Positions 47,801 to 59,399 of a stretch of DNA of 64,000 nucleotides are shown here, one piece after another. This stretch comes from Platanthera guangdongensis. Taxonomy: Eukaryota; Streptophyta; Magnoliopsida; Asparagales; Orchidaceae. Within the stretch, counting starts at the first letter, position 1. Every line of letters starts with the position of its first letter. The notes beneath the pieces are model-generated. The model was not told the DNA's origin. It saw only the letters and a program-made list of their open reading frames with translations, and did not search any database. Location of the stretch: contig CM077165.1 of assembly GCA_039583875.1 (NCBI GenBank), forward strand, positions 73,582,757 through 73,646,756, read 5' to 3'. A program made the position numbers and the translations under genes.

Positions 47801-47906
47801 CACTAACGACGACGCGCCGTCAACTCCACGTTAACGTAGCGCCCCATACGTCATTATGAAATCAACAAGAGGATTAAATAATTGCCCTAAAATTAGGGGC
47901 GTTACA
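44844..47906 (-). mobile_element. Tek-A 5' LTR (complete, 3.06 kb)
   Basis: TGTCACGACCCGC at the left and AGGGGCGTTACA at the right. It aligns with the 3' LTR copies from about 45495 onward. Its TACTCGAG array is at 46940-47350, and a short (TA)n with TTTATAAAT is at 46709-46740. The target site to the right is TGGGT (47907-47911); its partner lies outside the window. It separates Tek-A from the CRM-like host element. Confidence 0.93.
46940..47350 (-). repeat. TACTCGAG-type palindromic array (Tek-A 5' LTR U3)
   Basis: The same array as 3085-3510. Several palindromes have lost symmetry (TTTACTTGAGTAG near 47226, TTTACTCTAGTAG near 47280). Confidence 0.88.
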
Positions 47907-48525
47907 TGGGTATCCTACTAAGCCCAAGCCCTTAGCACTCTTAGATTCCACTTGTGAGTCCAACGACATTATATATGAGGCAGGAGAAGATAACGAGTCA
48001 GAAGGAGTACCGAGCGATTTAGAGGATGATTCCTATATGATTGTCATACGGCGTATTCTGGCTACTCCACGAGTTTTAGATGACTGGAATATGATGAATA
48101 TCTTTTCGTTAAATTTTGAGAGTGGAGAGAAGTGGTGTAAGTTGATCATAGACAGTAGTAACTATGTGAATGTAATTTCTGAAAATACAGTGACCTGAAT
48201 GTCATTAGCTATTGAGCCGCACCCTCACCAATATAAGGTGTCATGGGTAAATAAAACATTCCTCTCAGTGTCGAAGTGTTGTTTGGTACCCCTTACTATC
48301 AAGACTTATTCTGAAAAGGTGAGGTGTGACGTCATCCCCATGGATGCTTGTCATGTCTTACTTGGACGACCATGGCTATATGACCATGATGTTACTCATC
48401 TAGGGAGAGCAAATACCTATGAGTTCAAATTTAATGGCAAGACAATTATTTTTAAACCCACTTCACCTAAAGATCCATCGGTCTCTTCCAAATACACTAT
48501 TGTGCCGGTAGAAAAGAAAACTTAA
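47907..48525 (+). pseudogene. CRM-like element: end of gag and protease region
   Basis: The plus-strand frame from 47907 is acidic (EAGEDNESEGVPSDLEDDSY) and then reads KLIIDSSNYVNVISENTV, the place of the protease D-S/T-G motif, here altered. A TGA follows at 48196-48198. The open segment 48199-48525 continues with the usual CDVIPMDACHVLLGRPWLYD and FNGKTIIFKP, typical of the protease-to-RT stretch of CRM/Reina-type chromoviruses. Tek-A is inserted at its left edge, so the beginning must lie left of the window. Confidence 0.8.
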
Positions 48526-48527
48526 GC

Positions 48528-49481
48528 TTGATAGGTAAGAAGGAGTTTGAGCGTGAGTCCTTTATTGACGGTGTCATGTATGCGTTAGTATGTTTACAAG
48601 TCAAGGAAGATAGCTCCTCTTTTAAAAATTTACCTCCAACATTGAAGGCCCTTCTAGAAGAATTTAAGGACGTCTACCCAGATGATTTACCACCCGAGTT
48701 ACCCCCCACGCGTGACATCCAACACGAGATTGATTTTGTCCCGGGTTCCTCGTTGCCAAATCTTCCCCATTATCGACTAAACCCCTCAACACACATAGAA
48801 TTGCAAAAATTAATTTCAGATTTGCTAAGTAAGGGGTTCATCCATCATAGTAAGAGTCCTTGTGCTATACCCGCATTATTGGTCCCTAAGAAAGATGGTT
48901 CTTGGAGAATGTGTGTAGATTATCGGGCCGTCAATAAAATAGCTATTAAATATAGGTTTCCAATCCATCGGTTGGACGACTTATTGGACATATTAGTCGG
49001 GGCCACGATTTTCTCCAAGTTAGATCTTAAGAGTGGCTACCATCAAATCGGGATTAGGGAGGGAGATGAGTGGAAAACGGCTTTTAAATCAAAGGACGGA
49101 CTTTATGAGTGGTTAGTGCTCGGGAAAGGGCTCACTAATGGCCCGAGTACATTTTCGAGGTTGATGGCCTTAATGTTCAAGCGTTATTTAAGAAAATTCG
49201 TAGTTATTTATTTTGATGATATCCTAATCTTTAGGTCTTCCCCGAATGATAATGAGTCTCACTTGAGGACATTACTTACCACATTGCGAATGGAAAAATT
49301 ATTTGTTAATCTTAAGAAGTGTATTTTTAATGTTCCATCTGTGGAGTTCCTAGGTTTTATTGTAAGTTCGGAGGGCATCCATTTTGACCCTAAGAAGGTC
49401 CAAGCCATCAAGGATTGGCCGGAACCAACTAATATACGGGATGTTCGGAGTTTTCACGGGTTAGCTACTTTTTACCTCTAA
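48528..49481 (+). pseudogene. CRM-like reverse transcriptase
   Basis: Carries [54 protein letters not shown] (PFGL replaced by GKGL) and [14 protein letters not shown] with the catalytic DD. It ends [12 protein letters not shown] then TAA at 49482. The HGLA-FY signature is common to CRM-type elements. The stop before RNase H shows decay. Confidence 0.87.
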
Positions 49482-49487
49482 TTTATC

Positions 49488-49967
49488 ATGGATTTTAGTA
49501 GTATCATGGAACCAATCATAGAGTGCATGAAGAATGGAGATTTTACGTGGACTAAATCGGCCGCCAAAGCGTTTGAAATAATTAAATCCCGAATGTCGGA
49601 AGCTTCTCTTTTACGATTACCAAATTTAAATAAAGTTTTTGAATTGTCCTGTGATGCGTCTGGAGTCGGTATTGGTGGTGTCTGGAGTCAAGAGGGACAT
49701 CCTGTTGGATACTTTAGTGAGAAACCCTCAGGACCAAAATTAAATTATTCTAATTATGATAGAGAGTTTTATGCGGTCATTAGATGTTTACAGCATTGGC
49801 GACATTATTTGATCTCTAAGGAATTTGTTATTCTTTCCGACCACGAGGCATTGAGATTTATTAATTCCCAAAATAAAGTTATCCCAAGGCATGCTAAGTG
49901 GGTCTCCTATCTTCAGGAGTATACCTTCATAATTAAACATCTGAAGGGAACTGGTAGATGCTCTTAG
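49488..49967 (+). pseudogene. CRM-like RNase H
   Basis: Continues the RT with the thumb region (MDFSSIMEPIIECMK) and RNase H motifs LSCDASGVGIGGVWSQEGHP, KLNYSNYDREFYAVIRCLQH and VILSDHEALRFINSQ. Ends GTGRCS at 49967, where a small indel shifts the frame before the usual ADALSR. Confidence 0.86.
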
Positions 49968-49980
49968 TCGTATCTCCTTA

Positions 49981-50357
49981 TTGTTGTCTACACTAGAGGT
50001 CAAAGTGATTGGTTTTGATAGAATAAAGGATGAGTATGTTAATTGCCCGGATTTCAAGGACATCTACTATTCCACTCAAAACAACTCTCCCACTACCATT
50101 TCAGCATATTATATACGGGATGGTTATTTATTTAAACATTCGAAGCTTTGTATTTCTCGTTCTTCCCTACGAAATTTCATTGTATGGGAGTTACATAGTG
50201 GTGGTGTAGGTGGACATTTTGGGCGAGATAAGACCATTACGTTAGTAGAAGATAAGTTCCATTGGCCAGGCCTTAAATCTACGGTTAATAAAAATGTGGG
50301 AAGTTGTCGCGCATGCCAATTAACAAAAGGTAATAAAATGAATGTGGGACTTTATAT
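49981..50357 (+). pseudogene. CRM-like integrase, N-terminal zinc-binding part
   Basis: Reads LHSGGVGGHFGRDKTI, then FHWPGLKSTVNKNVG and CRACQ, the HHCC integrase N-terminal domain. The frame is cut after MNVGLY by the copia element at 50358. The integrase core and 3' LTR are not seen to the right of the copia element. Confidence 0.86.
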
Positions 50358-50882
50358 TGTTGGGTTTTTGGCGATGGCACAACATTTGTGCACGCAGTGG
50401 GAAAAAGAACAAGAAAAACCCAAACGAGTTCGGATCTAGCAATATTCATGAATCAAGAGGTAAAACATGTTGTAATAAAAATTACCTTTGAGGGATTGAG
50501 TCAGAACTCAACCTAGATGCTCCAGAAAAATCAGGCAGGCCATACAACGGCTAGAGTCTTGAGTGCAGAAAGTATAATCGCGCCTCTACAGTACTCCACA
50601 AGATCGGGAGAACCCACAATAACTTGTCACACAAGCGCTAGGTCGGGAGAGGACTCTCAGCATCTCTACAGACTGCTAGATATATTTTAGGAGAAGCAAC
50701 GACGACACTCACCAGGATCGGATTGGAATCGGTGATAGGATTGGCAGAACACTTCTGTTGGGTTTATAGGTTTTCCTCTTATCACACAGTATCGGCTCGT
50801 GTGCTGAATGAAAGGAATCGTAGTCAGAAAACCCTAAAACATCCTATTTATATCCCAGGAAATAGATACAACAAGTCATCAT

Positions 50883-51290
50883 TTGACTCAACACGGGCAT
50901 TCGTCGAACTCAGCTCGACGAACAATTCGTCGAACTCAGCTCGACGAACAATTCTTCGAACTCAGCTCGACAAAATCTGCGCCAAAGGCCAGAATGTCGA
51001 ACGCATTCATCGAACTCAGCTCGACAAAATCCGCGCCAAAGGCTAGAATTTCGAACTGGATTCACCGAACTCAGCTCGACGAAATCTTCTCCGAAGGCCA
51101 GAACGTCTAACTGGATTCATCGAAATCATCTCGACGAAATCTGCACCGAAGGCCAGAACGTCTAACTGGATTCGTCGAAATCAGCTCGACGAAATCTGCG
51201 CCAAAGGCCAGAATGTCGAACTGGACTCGTTGAACTCAGCTCAACAAAATCTGCGCCACAGGCTAGAACGTCGAACTTCATTTGTCGAAC
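50883..51290 (-). repeat. minisatellite with CTCGACGA dyads in copia U3
   Basis: Six or more units of about 57-60 bp, each containing TTCGTCGAACTCAGCTCGAC, then GAAATCTGCGCCAAAGGCCA and GAATGTCGAACTGGA. The first units near 50895-50970 are shorter. TCGTCGA...CTCGACGA forms a dyad. The array lies just upstream of the TATA box and is present in the 5' LTR only as its first unit. Confidence 0.92.
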
Positions 51291-51294
51291 GGTT

Positions 51295-51655
51295 TCATCG
51301 AAAGGCGTTGAGTGAATACAATACACTCAATGCCTAAGAGCCAGATTCGCCAGGTAAACCCTTTACTCGACGAAGGCGTTGAGTGGACTTGACGCACTCA
51401 ATCCTTAAGTGCGACAGTCAACAAACTCAACGCACTCAATGCCAACATTTTCAGAGTTAACACTTAACCTGTGAAAGAGTTGACTGGACTCAACGCTCTC
51501 AACGCTTTCAGCCCAATGACATTGAGTGAGCTAAACACACTCAATGCTTAATTCCTTAGAATCTTTACAACCTCCATGGCGTCAAGTGACCTAAAGACAC
51601 TCAACACCTTCAGCCATGGCGTTGAGTGAGCTAAACACACTCAATGCCAAATGGC
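51295..51655 (-). repeat. GTTGAGTG/CACTCAACG imperfect palindromes in copia U3
   Basis: Seven or so units in which GGCGTTGAGTG is followed 8-12 bp later by CACTCAATGCC or a close variant, spaced about 45-55 bp. Examples are near 51304, 51367, 51427, 51477, 51528, 51577 and 51617. Confidence 0.85.
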
Positions 51656-51831
51656 TCAGAATATTTTCAACCCACTTTTTCAATATCCTTCAACTCATCA
51701 TATGAGCTAGATAGTACAGATCCAATCTCCAAATTTCTCCACAATCTTATGTGCGACCCTGATAGGCTCATACTGAGTTGTCAGAGAGCCTACATGCTTG
51801 ATCACTTCCAAATCACTGTGGTTTCACCAAC

Positions 51832-52819
51832 AGTCTCCCACTTGATCTAGAAAGTATCAAACAAAAGCTTCATAAACAATGAGCGGCATCTAGCAATACA
51901 TCATTGCTCCCCAAACAGTAAGAGTTTATAAAACTCAACATCCATTATGACCAAGGTTACAGTGTTGTCATGTCCCTTCGTCCCTTACATCTGGATAGAA
52001 CTAGAGGTATAGACCGTGTCACCCTCATAAATGTTCATTCCAAGTATCTTGATCTAGAATGTAATTGCAGAAAATTTGTGAGTCCAATATCATATATTGA
52101 CTCAACCAAGCATGGTCATGCACTTCTCTGTCCCATTCCATCAAGGGCCCCATGGACGCAACTCCTATCATATAGGAGGACAAATCCCATCTCTGCTCAC
52201 ACGCAAACACCCAAATGATTCGTAACGTACCCAATAACCACCTTTATCATCCAACTTTCTCAAGACTGGACTTTTGATGGCATCAAAACATGCTCTTCCT
52301 CACTCAATGAAATTTGTGACTTCAGGTCAAAGGACCACAAACATCATTGACACTGGAGCCATACTTGTGACACGTTCATATAACAATCCACAAAGTATTC
52401 TCACAGTGGGTATGTTCTGTACAACTTGTTCATAACAAGTACCCATGTGATGACTTGATATCACAATATCATGACCTGTGAGGACGGGTCATCAGTCAAT
52501 GCACATGCTAGTCTTAAAGGTATCATCATCGCCCTTAGTATCTAAGATGATACAATGACAAAGGATCTTTAAGAATGAAGCTTCTGAAATCATAGGTTCT
52601 CACAACAAGTCATTACTTAACATATGGAAGCAAACACTCTAAGGGCATTTATTAAATTGAACTACTCTATCACAATAAAAATAACTTCATAATAAAAGAA
52701 CTTGCCAAATTATATAAAATGAAATACATATAGTACTTTTATTCATCAAATGAAATATTATACAACCAACAAACATACAATCCACAAGACTCAAACTAAA
52801 GTTGATCATTTAGGTATTA
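51832..52819 (-). other. copia 3' untranslated region
   Basis: Between the end of pol and the 3' LTR. Nothing coding is seen. The polypurine tract is at 51832-51846 (TCTCCCACTTGAT on the plus strand). Short frames at 51970-52234 have no recognisable motif. Confidence 0.7.
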
Positions 52820-54417
52820 TATACCCATAGATCTAACATGACCATCATGATTTCTCTGTGCAAGTGAGTTTGTCAGTGGATCCGTAATGTTTTCCTCAGT
52901 CGGCACTCTGCATATGCTCATATCTCCTTGATCGACAATCTCTCGAATCAGATGGAACCGTCGGAGTATGTGTTTGGAGCGCTAATGAGATCTTGGTTCC
53001 GATGCAAGTGCAATTGCACCGTTGTTGTCACATTAGAGATCTACAGGACGAACAATGCTAGGAACTACATCTAAGTCATCGATGAATTTTCTAATCCATA
53101 CAACCTCCTTCACTGCATTTGTAATGGCAATATACTCGGCCTCAGCAGTAGAATCGGTGATTGTATCCTACTTGGAACTCTTCCAACTAACAACACCTCC
53201 ACTCAGGCAAAACATAAACCCTGACCTAGACTTTGAATCATCCCTATCAGTTTGGAAGCTAGCATCCGTGTAACCACTTACAACGAGCTCTTCTTGTCCG
53301 TTGTATACAAATAACATATCCTTAGTTCTTCGTAAGTACTTGAGGATATTCTTGATGGCTATCCAGTGACCTTCACCGGGTTCAGACTGATACCTGCTAG
53401 TCATGCTCAAAGCATAAGAGACATCGGGTCTAGTACATAACATTGCATACATGATTGATCCAATTACCGAAGCATATGGAACCAACTTCATGCGGTCCTT
53501 ATCTTCATAAGACTTAGGACACTGGTCCTTAGAGAGACTCACATCATGAGACATGGGCAAGAATCTTTTCTTGGACACAAGCATGCTGAACCGTATCAAC
53601 ACCATGTCAATGTACATGCTTTGAGTCAAACCCAGCAACTTCTTCGATCTATCTTTATAGATCTTAATACCGAGAATATAAGTCGCTTCCCCCAAGTCCT
53701 TCATCGAAAAGCAATCCCCTAGGTTGTTCTTAACAACTTGTAGGGTCGGTTTGTCATTCCCGATCAACAGTATATCATCTACAAACAATATCAGGAAGAC
53801 TATAATGCTCCAACTAATCCATTTGTGAACACAAGATTCATCCTCATTCTTGATAAAACCAAACAATTTGATCTTTTCATCAAAACGAAGATTCCAACTT
53901 CGAGAAGCCTGCTTCAATCCATAAATGGATCTCTGCAGCTTGCATATTTTAGTGGCTTCACCTTGAGATACAAAAACCTCAGGTTATGTCATGTACACTT
54001 CCTCGAGGAGGTTCCCATTAAGGAAAGCTTTTTTGACATCCATCTGCCAGATCTCGTAGTCATAATACACAACAATAGCAAGCAGAATTTTAATGGACTT
54101 AACCATTACAACAGGGAAAAAGTCTCATCATAGTCAACATCATGAATTTGCTTAAAACCCTTTACCACAAGTCGGCCTTTGAATGTCTGTACATTCCCAT
54201 CCATGTCAGTCTTCTTCTTGAAGACCCACTTACACCCTATGGGTCTTACCCTTTCGGGTGGTTCCACCAAAGTCCATACTTGGTATTCATACATGGAGTC
54301 CATTTCAAATTTCATGGCCTCAAGCCACTTCTTAGAGTTCGGTCCACACATAGCCTCATGGTAGGTTGCAGGCTCATCACAATGATCCATAAGCAACACA
54401 TTGCCTATTTGAGACAC
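52820..54417 (-). pseudogene. copia reverse transcriptase and RNase H
   Basis: The N-terminal RT part is at 54106-54417 (WLEAMKFEMDSMYE, GCKWVFKKKTD, GRLVVKGF). A broken stretch (53918-54105) follows, then 53168-53917 with MKQASRSWNLRFDEKI, VFLILFVDDILLIGND (catalytic VDD), FSMKDLGEATYILGI and SGYTDASFQTDRDDSKSRSG, the RNase H start. The remaining RNase H (TAEAEYIAI, LCDNNGAIALASEP, SKHILRRFHLIREI) lies at 52830-53160 after a stop at about 53165-53167. Several frameshifts make it inactive. Confidence 0.9.
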
Positions 54418-55544
54418 GAGAAATCCATATCTCTAAGGCTCAAATTTTAGTCTACCAGATCTACATGGAACTTGTGTTTCCTGAGCAGGTTCTCTAGCTA
54501 CAACTACTTGTAGTCCTTACTCAGGTTCCAATTCTGGTTCATTCACTGTTTGTGGTTCCTGAACTTCTTCAAGTTCAACCCTGGTTGTCATTCTACTTAA
54601 GAACTCTTTCTCAAGAAAGACACTAGTCCTTGGAACAAACACTTTGCCCTCAGACGGTAGGTAGAAATAGTATCGTTTGGATTCCCTAGGAAACACCACA
54701 AGAGAACACTTATTTGATTTGGGTTCCAGCTTATCGGTCATTTGACGTCTCACGTATGCCTCGCAGCCACAAACCTTAATGAACGACATATTGGGATGCT
54801 TCCCAGTCCATATCTCATATGGTGTATTTAGAACAGCTTTTGTTTGATTACGATTTATTGTTAAAGCAGCAGTTTCTATAGCAAAGCCCCAAAAGGAAAT
54901 AGGCAGATTTGCATGACTCATTAACGACCGTACCATTTCTAACAAAGTATGATTCCTCCTCTCAGACACCCCATTATGTTGTGGTGTTCTAGGTAGAGTG
55001 AGTTGTGATACAATCCACACTCTATCCGATGATCACAGAACTCACGACTTAGGTATTCACCACCTCGATCAGATCAGAGTGCTTTAACCTTCTTACCCAG
55101 CTGGTTTTCTACTTCGCTTTTAAACACTTTGAACTTTTCAAAGGTTTCGGATTTGCACTTCATAAGATACACGAATCTGTATCCACTAAAATCATCAATA
55201 AATGTAACAAAGTAGAATAACCCACCTCTAGCCATAGAACTCATGGGTCCACATACATCACTATGTACTATACCCAAGAGATCATCAGCCCTCTCATTGA
55301 AGCCAGTGAAAGGAACTTTAGTCTTCTTGCTTAACAAATAAGATTCACATCTCTCAAATGATTCATAATCAAATGAGTCCAACAATCCATCTCTGTGGAG
55401 CTTGGATATACGTTTCTCATTTATATGGCCCAAACAACAATGCCAAAAATACATAGGGTTCGAGTCATTTGTTCTTAGTCTTTTAGTATTTTTAATATTA
55501 TAGATCAGATGGTCTAAGTTCAAAACATACACAACATTAAACAT
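54418..55544 (-). pseudogene. copia integrase
   Basis: The N-terminal segment 55074-55544 has WHCCLGHINEKRISKLHRDG (HHCC region), a first catalytic D in HSDVCGPM and FVTFIDDFSGYRFVYL. A TGA at about 55073 replaces an arginine codon just before SDRGGEY (second D region); CGA to TGA fits CpG decay. A frameshift near 55020 precedes 54517-55020 with HNGVSERRNHTLLEM (catalytic E) and FWGFAIETAALTINR, then YEIWTGKHPNMSF. The end towards RT (54418-54516) is a degraded acidic linker. Confidence 0.9.
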
Positions 55545-55931
55545 TTAGGCTACACCATAACAAATATCATTCTTAAATATTGAACAACAGTTGTTCTTAA
55601 TAATAAAAGAAAATCCCACCATGTCCAAACATGAGATGGATATAATGTTTCTAGTTATGCAAGGAACAAAATAACAATTATCTAGTTCTATTATAAGCCC
55701 TCTGGGCAAAGCAAGACAATAAACCCCCACGACAACGACAACAACTCTTTCTCCATTCCCAACGCACAGGACCACATCTCCTTTACTCAGCATTCTTCTC
55801 CTTTCTAGTTCCTGCACATTTATACAAATATGTGAACCACATCAGATATCCAATACATAGGATGAAGGAGCAGAAAGGTTTTTCTCTATAACATATATAC
55901 CTAAAGTGGAGGTCATGCCTCCTCTCAGCTT
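55545..55931 (-). pseudogene. copia protease region and GAG-pre-integrase start
   Basis: The open part 55545-55817 contains VVLCVGNGERVVVVVVGVY and LIIELDNCYFVPCITRNIIS, the usual stretch between protease and pre-integrase. The protease active site (DSG) upstream of 55860 is not clearly readable; YLMWFTYLYKC suggests a frameshifted remnant of DSG-SHIC. It is inactive. Confidence 0.78.
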
Positions 55932-56751
55932 TTACAGACCCTCAATGTCTGAAGGACAATTCCTCCTCCAATGACCAGCCTTGCCACAATGGTGGCACTT
56001 CCCTTCTTTCCCTGAGCCTTTCCTTTTCAGTGTAGAAGACTTGGGCTCTAGTCCAGACTTTGTTCCCACATTCGTCTTCTTGAATCCCTTGGCCTTGCCC
56101 TTGACTTTTTGCACCATCAATATGGGGCTAGCAGACTTTGCCTTCTTTATATTAATCTCGGCAGTCCACAACATGCCTAGGAGCCCAGGTAGTTTCTTGT
56201 CTATTTCATTCATGTTATAGTTTAAGACGAACTGCGCATAACTGTCCGACAACGATTGTAGGATCAGGTCTGTAGCTAACTCTTGGCCCAGAGGGAGACC
56301 TAGTCTTTCAAGATTCTCGATATACCCAATCATCTTGAGTATGTGAGTCCCTACTAGGTCCTGAGCTCCCATCTTACACTGTAACATCTCCTTGGTGACA
56401 TCAAATCTTCTCTTGACGATCTTGCCATAGTAACATTTTCTTGAGATGCTCATCATTGTCCTTACAACCCATGTTCTTATGTTGCTTCTAAAGCTCAGAG
56501 TTCATGGTCGCTAACATGAGATATTCGACGTCTAAGGAGTCATCTAGATACTTCTTATAAGCATCTTTATCACCACGGGGTTCATTCCCGACAGGCTCAT
56601 CAGGGGATACCTCTTCCAAAACATAGAGCTTGCATTCTTGCCTGAGAACAATTCTCAGGTTTCTGTAGCAGTCCAAATAATTTGTACCACTTAGCTTCTC
56701 CTTCTCAAGGATCACTCTTAGGGACAGGTTGGAGTGTGAACCACTTGCCAT
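55932..56751 (-). pseudogene. copia gag
   Basis: A good start is the ATG at 56749-56751 (MASGSHSNLSLRV). The first part contains LSGTNYLDCYRNLRIVLRQE, the copia gag N-terminal motif. A frameshift lies at 56457-56487. The rest, 55932-56456, has TKEMLQCKMGAQDLVGTHIL, SYAQFVLNYNMNEIDKKLP, a basic stretch and the knuckle CHHCGKAGHWRRNC. Apart from the frameshift this is the best preserved copia domain here. Confidence 0.9.
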
Positions 56752-57710
56752 GGAAATTCTACAAGAATACAAGCAAAACAACTTAGTACCACATTTCAAA
56801 ATATAATTTATCTTTCAATTAGGACTTTAATCAAATTCTCCCACTATTTTTATGAAACTGATAACCCTCGATATCAATTCGAAGAGTTTTGCGAGTAACC
56901 ATCTTAGTGGACAAGATCCATATTTCACAAACACTATGAGTCAGCTTTGGCTTTTCTCTCACAATGCAGCTATTTAGGTAGACAACGCTTGCCAATTGCA
57001 TCACAATGCAATTCTTGTATGGCTGGCGAATAACTCTTTATTCACATCCATCATATGTTGCATGCTAACCCCATGCTTCTGGTCACTCAACCTTTGATGT
57101 CACCCAGTTAAGCTAGACCCAATGTCGACAGTGAGATATCACAATTATCCGCTCGCACCCACACCAAGATAGATTAATGCACCTTGATTTGGCAAGTCCA
57201 CACTTCATCGATCGAGGCAGGAAGAGTGTCATCCAATGGAAGGCATCCGAATACTTTATATTGATTAAGGGATTTTAAATAGTTGATTAACTCTTTAATC
57301 ATGGTTAACACTTAACCAACGTGCACATCAAGCAAAATAAAATATAACAAGCATAATCCAAATGCATCTTAGATGTGCACAAGGATCATCAACACTTGAT
57401 GAACTGGGCTAAGTATGAACATCTAGAACATGTCCAAATCTTCTGACATACATGCACAGGACATGAGCAACACCAACTCCACTTACACAGTAAACAAGCA
57501 CGTCACTTTATGTGAGATTTAAAATCTAACACATACTTAGTTTCACAAACCAACACAGTGACGATTACTGTTAAGGAGTAAACTCAAAGAAATCACATGC
57601 GTTCTTGTAAAGATCCATGACTAGATTTGGGTATTTGGAACATTTCAAAATCACCAAATCTACACGCCATGGATTCAACAACTTCTGAAATAATGAATAT
57701 TGCCAGCAAC
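56752..57710 (-). other. copia leader between PBS and gag
   Basis: About 0.96 kb without coding sequence. The short frames at 57571-57811 lie partly across the PBS and LTR and have no domain. Confidence 0.7.
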
Positions 57711-57725
57711 CTCCCTTTGATACCA
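57711..57725 (-). other. copia primer binding site
   Basis: Minus-strand TGGTATCAAAGGGAG, tRNA-Met type, next to the 5' LTR end. Confidence 0.88.
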
Positions 57726-57726
57726 C

Positions 57727-58297
57727 TATTGAGTTTTTGGGGATGACACAACACTTGTGCAAGCATCGGGAAAAAGAAAAAGAAAAATCCAAACGGGTTC
57801 GGATCTAGCAATATTCATGAATCAAGAGGTAAAACATGCTGTAATAAAAAATACCTTTGAGGGATTGAGTCAGAATTCAACCTAGATGCTCCAAAAAATC
57901 AGGCCGGCCACACAGCGGCTAGAGTCTTAGGCGCAAAAAGTATATCCGTGCCTCCACAGTAGTCCACACGATTGGGAGAACCCACAATAAGTTATCACAC
58001 AAGCGCTAGGTCGGGAGAGGACTCTCAGCATCTCCACAGACTACTAGATCTATTGTAGGAGAGGTGGCGGCGACACTCACCGCGATCGGGATCAGAATCG
58101 GCGACAGGTTTGACGGAACACTTCCGTCGGGTTTCTAGGTTTTCCTCTTATCGCACAGTTTCGCCTCGTGTGTTGAATGAAAGGAACCATAGTCAGAAAA
58201 CCCTAAAACATCCTATTTATATCCCAGGAGATAGATACAATAAGTCAACATTTGACTCAGTACGAGCATTCATTGAACTCAGCTCGACGAACAATTT
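57727..58297 (-). mobile_element. copia 5' LTR, truncated
   Basis: Colinear with 50358-50927 of the 3' LTR, including the TATA box at 58211-58222. It stops at CTCGACGAACAATT (about 58297), inside the first unit of the minisatellite. The remaining 0.9 kb of U3 and the outer end are missing and unrelated sequence follows. Confidence 0.9.
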
Positions 58298-59173
58298 AGC
58301 TTTTGTACCATACCTACTTCCTAATCCTCGCTAGCCCATTTTTCCTACCCCATCCTCTTGATTTAGCTCCACCATCATATCACCAAAGCCAAAATGTTGA
58401 TTCGATTCACACACCCAAATCCGAGGTTTAGTTGTATTAATATTTTCATTTTGGGTTGTTGATGCGGTGTTCATTATTATGGATGTGTGGATGTGCTCCA
58501 TTGAAAATCCACTAAAAATGGTTATGAAAAGGAAAAGAAAAAAATGAATGAAATAGAAAAGAAATTGTGAAAAAGTGGAAATGAAAAAAATATTTATGAG
58601 ATGATGTGTATTTGGGAGTGGGCGGTGCACACACCCATGTTATCAAGTTCAGTTCTAGGGGTGTGGTGCATCCATATGCATTTTTGGTGTGTGGATAGAT
58701 CTTTTGTGCTAGCACATTTGGGTTGGTGTGTGTAGCCTTCATTTTTTATCTTTTTATACTCCACTGAAACCCAAGCCCCATATCTAACCTAAAATACTTC
58801 TAGTTCGCCGATTGAATCAAACTAGTACCGTGGAGAGAGTACGGACAGGTGAGCTTATAAGAACTGACATTGATGGATTTCTTTGGAGGTTTTTCGGATC
58901 CCCGATATTTAGCAATGCTTACCTTAGTGATCAATCTACTTTCTCCTCATGAATGATCAGAGGATTCAACATGATTCTAATTATTATTAGAAATAATATG
59001 TAGATACATATTTAGAAAATTACAAATTTTTTTGTATAACTAAAAAATTCTTTCTACTATATTTCTGCGGGTGCGAGTATGCAACTTCGCATGGTACTCC
59101 GCCTTTTTGTTGTTGTGGAAGATATTCCCTTTTCTTGACCGCATGAAAGATGGTTTTCTCGGGACAAGCAAAC
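58298..59173. other. unassigned AT-rich sequence
   Basis: No coding potential, RNA gene or repeat with a recognisable family is visible. Short frames on the minus strand (58331-58742) are rich in H, F and S and look like chance frames. Confidence 0.6.
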
Positions 59174-59345
59174 AGCTAAGTTTGGGGATGTGATTAGTCT
59201 GGATTTTATAGGGTTTTTCGGACACATTTGGGATCAATTTTACACACATGCACTTCATTTTTAGATCATTATTACATATATTCTCCAATAACTCTTCTTA
59301 TTAGAAGTGCACCTTTTTAGTCTGTTGTGGTGTGCAATTAAACAC
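59174..59345 (+). mobile_element. scrap resembling a PPT/LTR start of a Tat/Athila-type element
   Basis: AGCTAAGTTTGGGGATGTGA followed by TTAGTCTGGATTTTATAGGG looks like a polypurine tract next to an LTR start, a form I associate with Tat/Athila-type elements. No partner LTR is in the window, so this is a weak call. Confidence 0.35.
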
Positions 59346-59399
59346 TCTTTCCCTGGGGGTAGTTAATTGTTCCTCCCCATTCCTGATTTTGTTATTTAA

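Larger units (their letters stand above)
50358..51831 (-). mobile_element. copia 3' LTR
   Basis: TGTTGGGTTTTTGG to GGTTTCACCAACA, with terminal TGTTGG/CCAACA. In element sense U3 holds a dyad block (51650-51300) and a minisatellite (51290-50883). The TATA box GATATAAATAGG (50843-50854) follows. The polypurine tract AAGTGGGAGAC (minus sense) is at its right border. Confidence 0.92.
50358..58297 (-). mobile_element. Ty1/copia retrotransposon, 5' LTR truncated
   Basis: A minus-strand element with a complete 3' LTR (50358-51831), polypurine tract (51832-51846), RT/RNase H (52820-54417), integrase (54418-55544), protease (55545-55931), gag (55932-56751), leader, PBS (57711-57725) and partial 5' LTR (57727-58297). 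The order PR-IN-RT on the minus strand is diagnostic of Ty1/copia. It resembles the TNT1/Tork type, but clade assignment is tentative. The right end is lost, so the target duplication cannot be verified. Confidence 0.92.

Noticed and set aside
58298..59173. A possible host gene between the copia element and the right-hand debris
   Set aside because: No splice-compatible open segments or recognisable protein motifs were seen.
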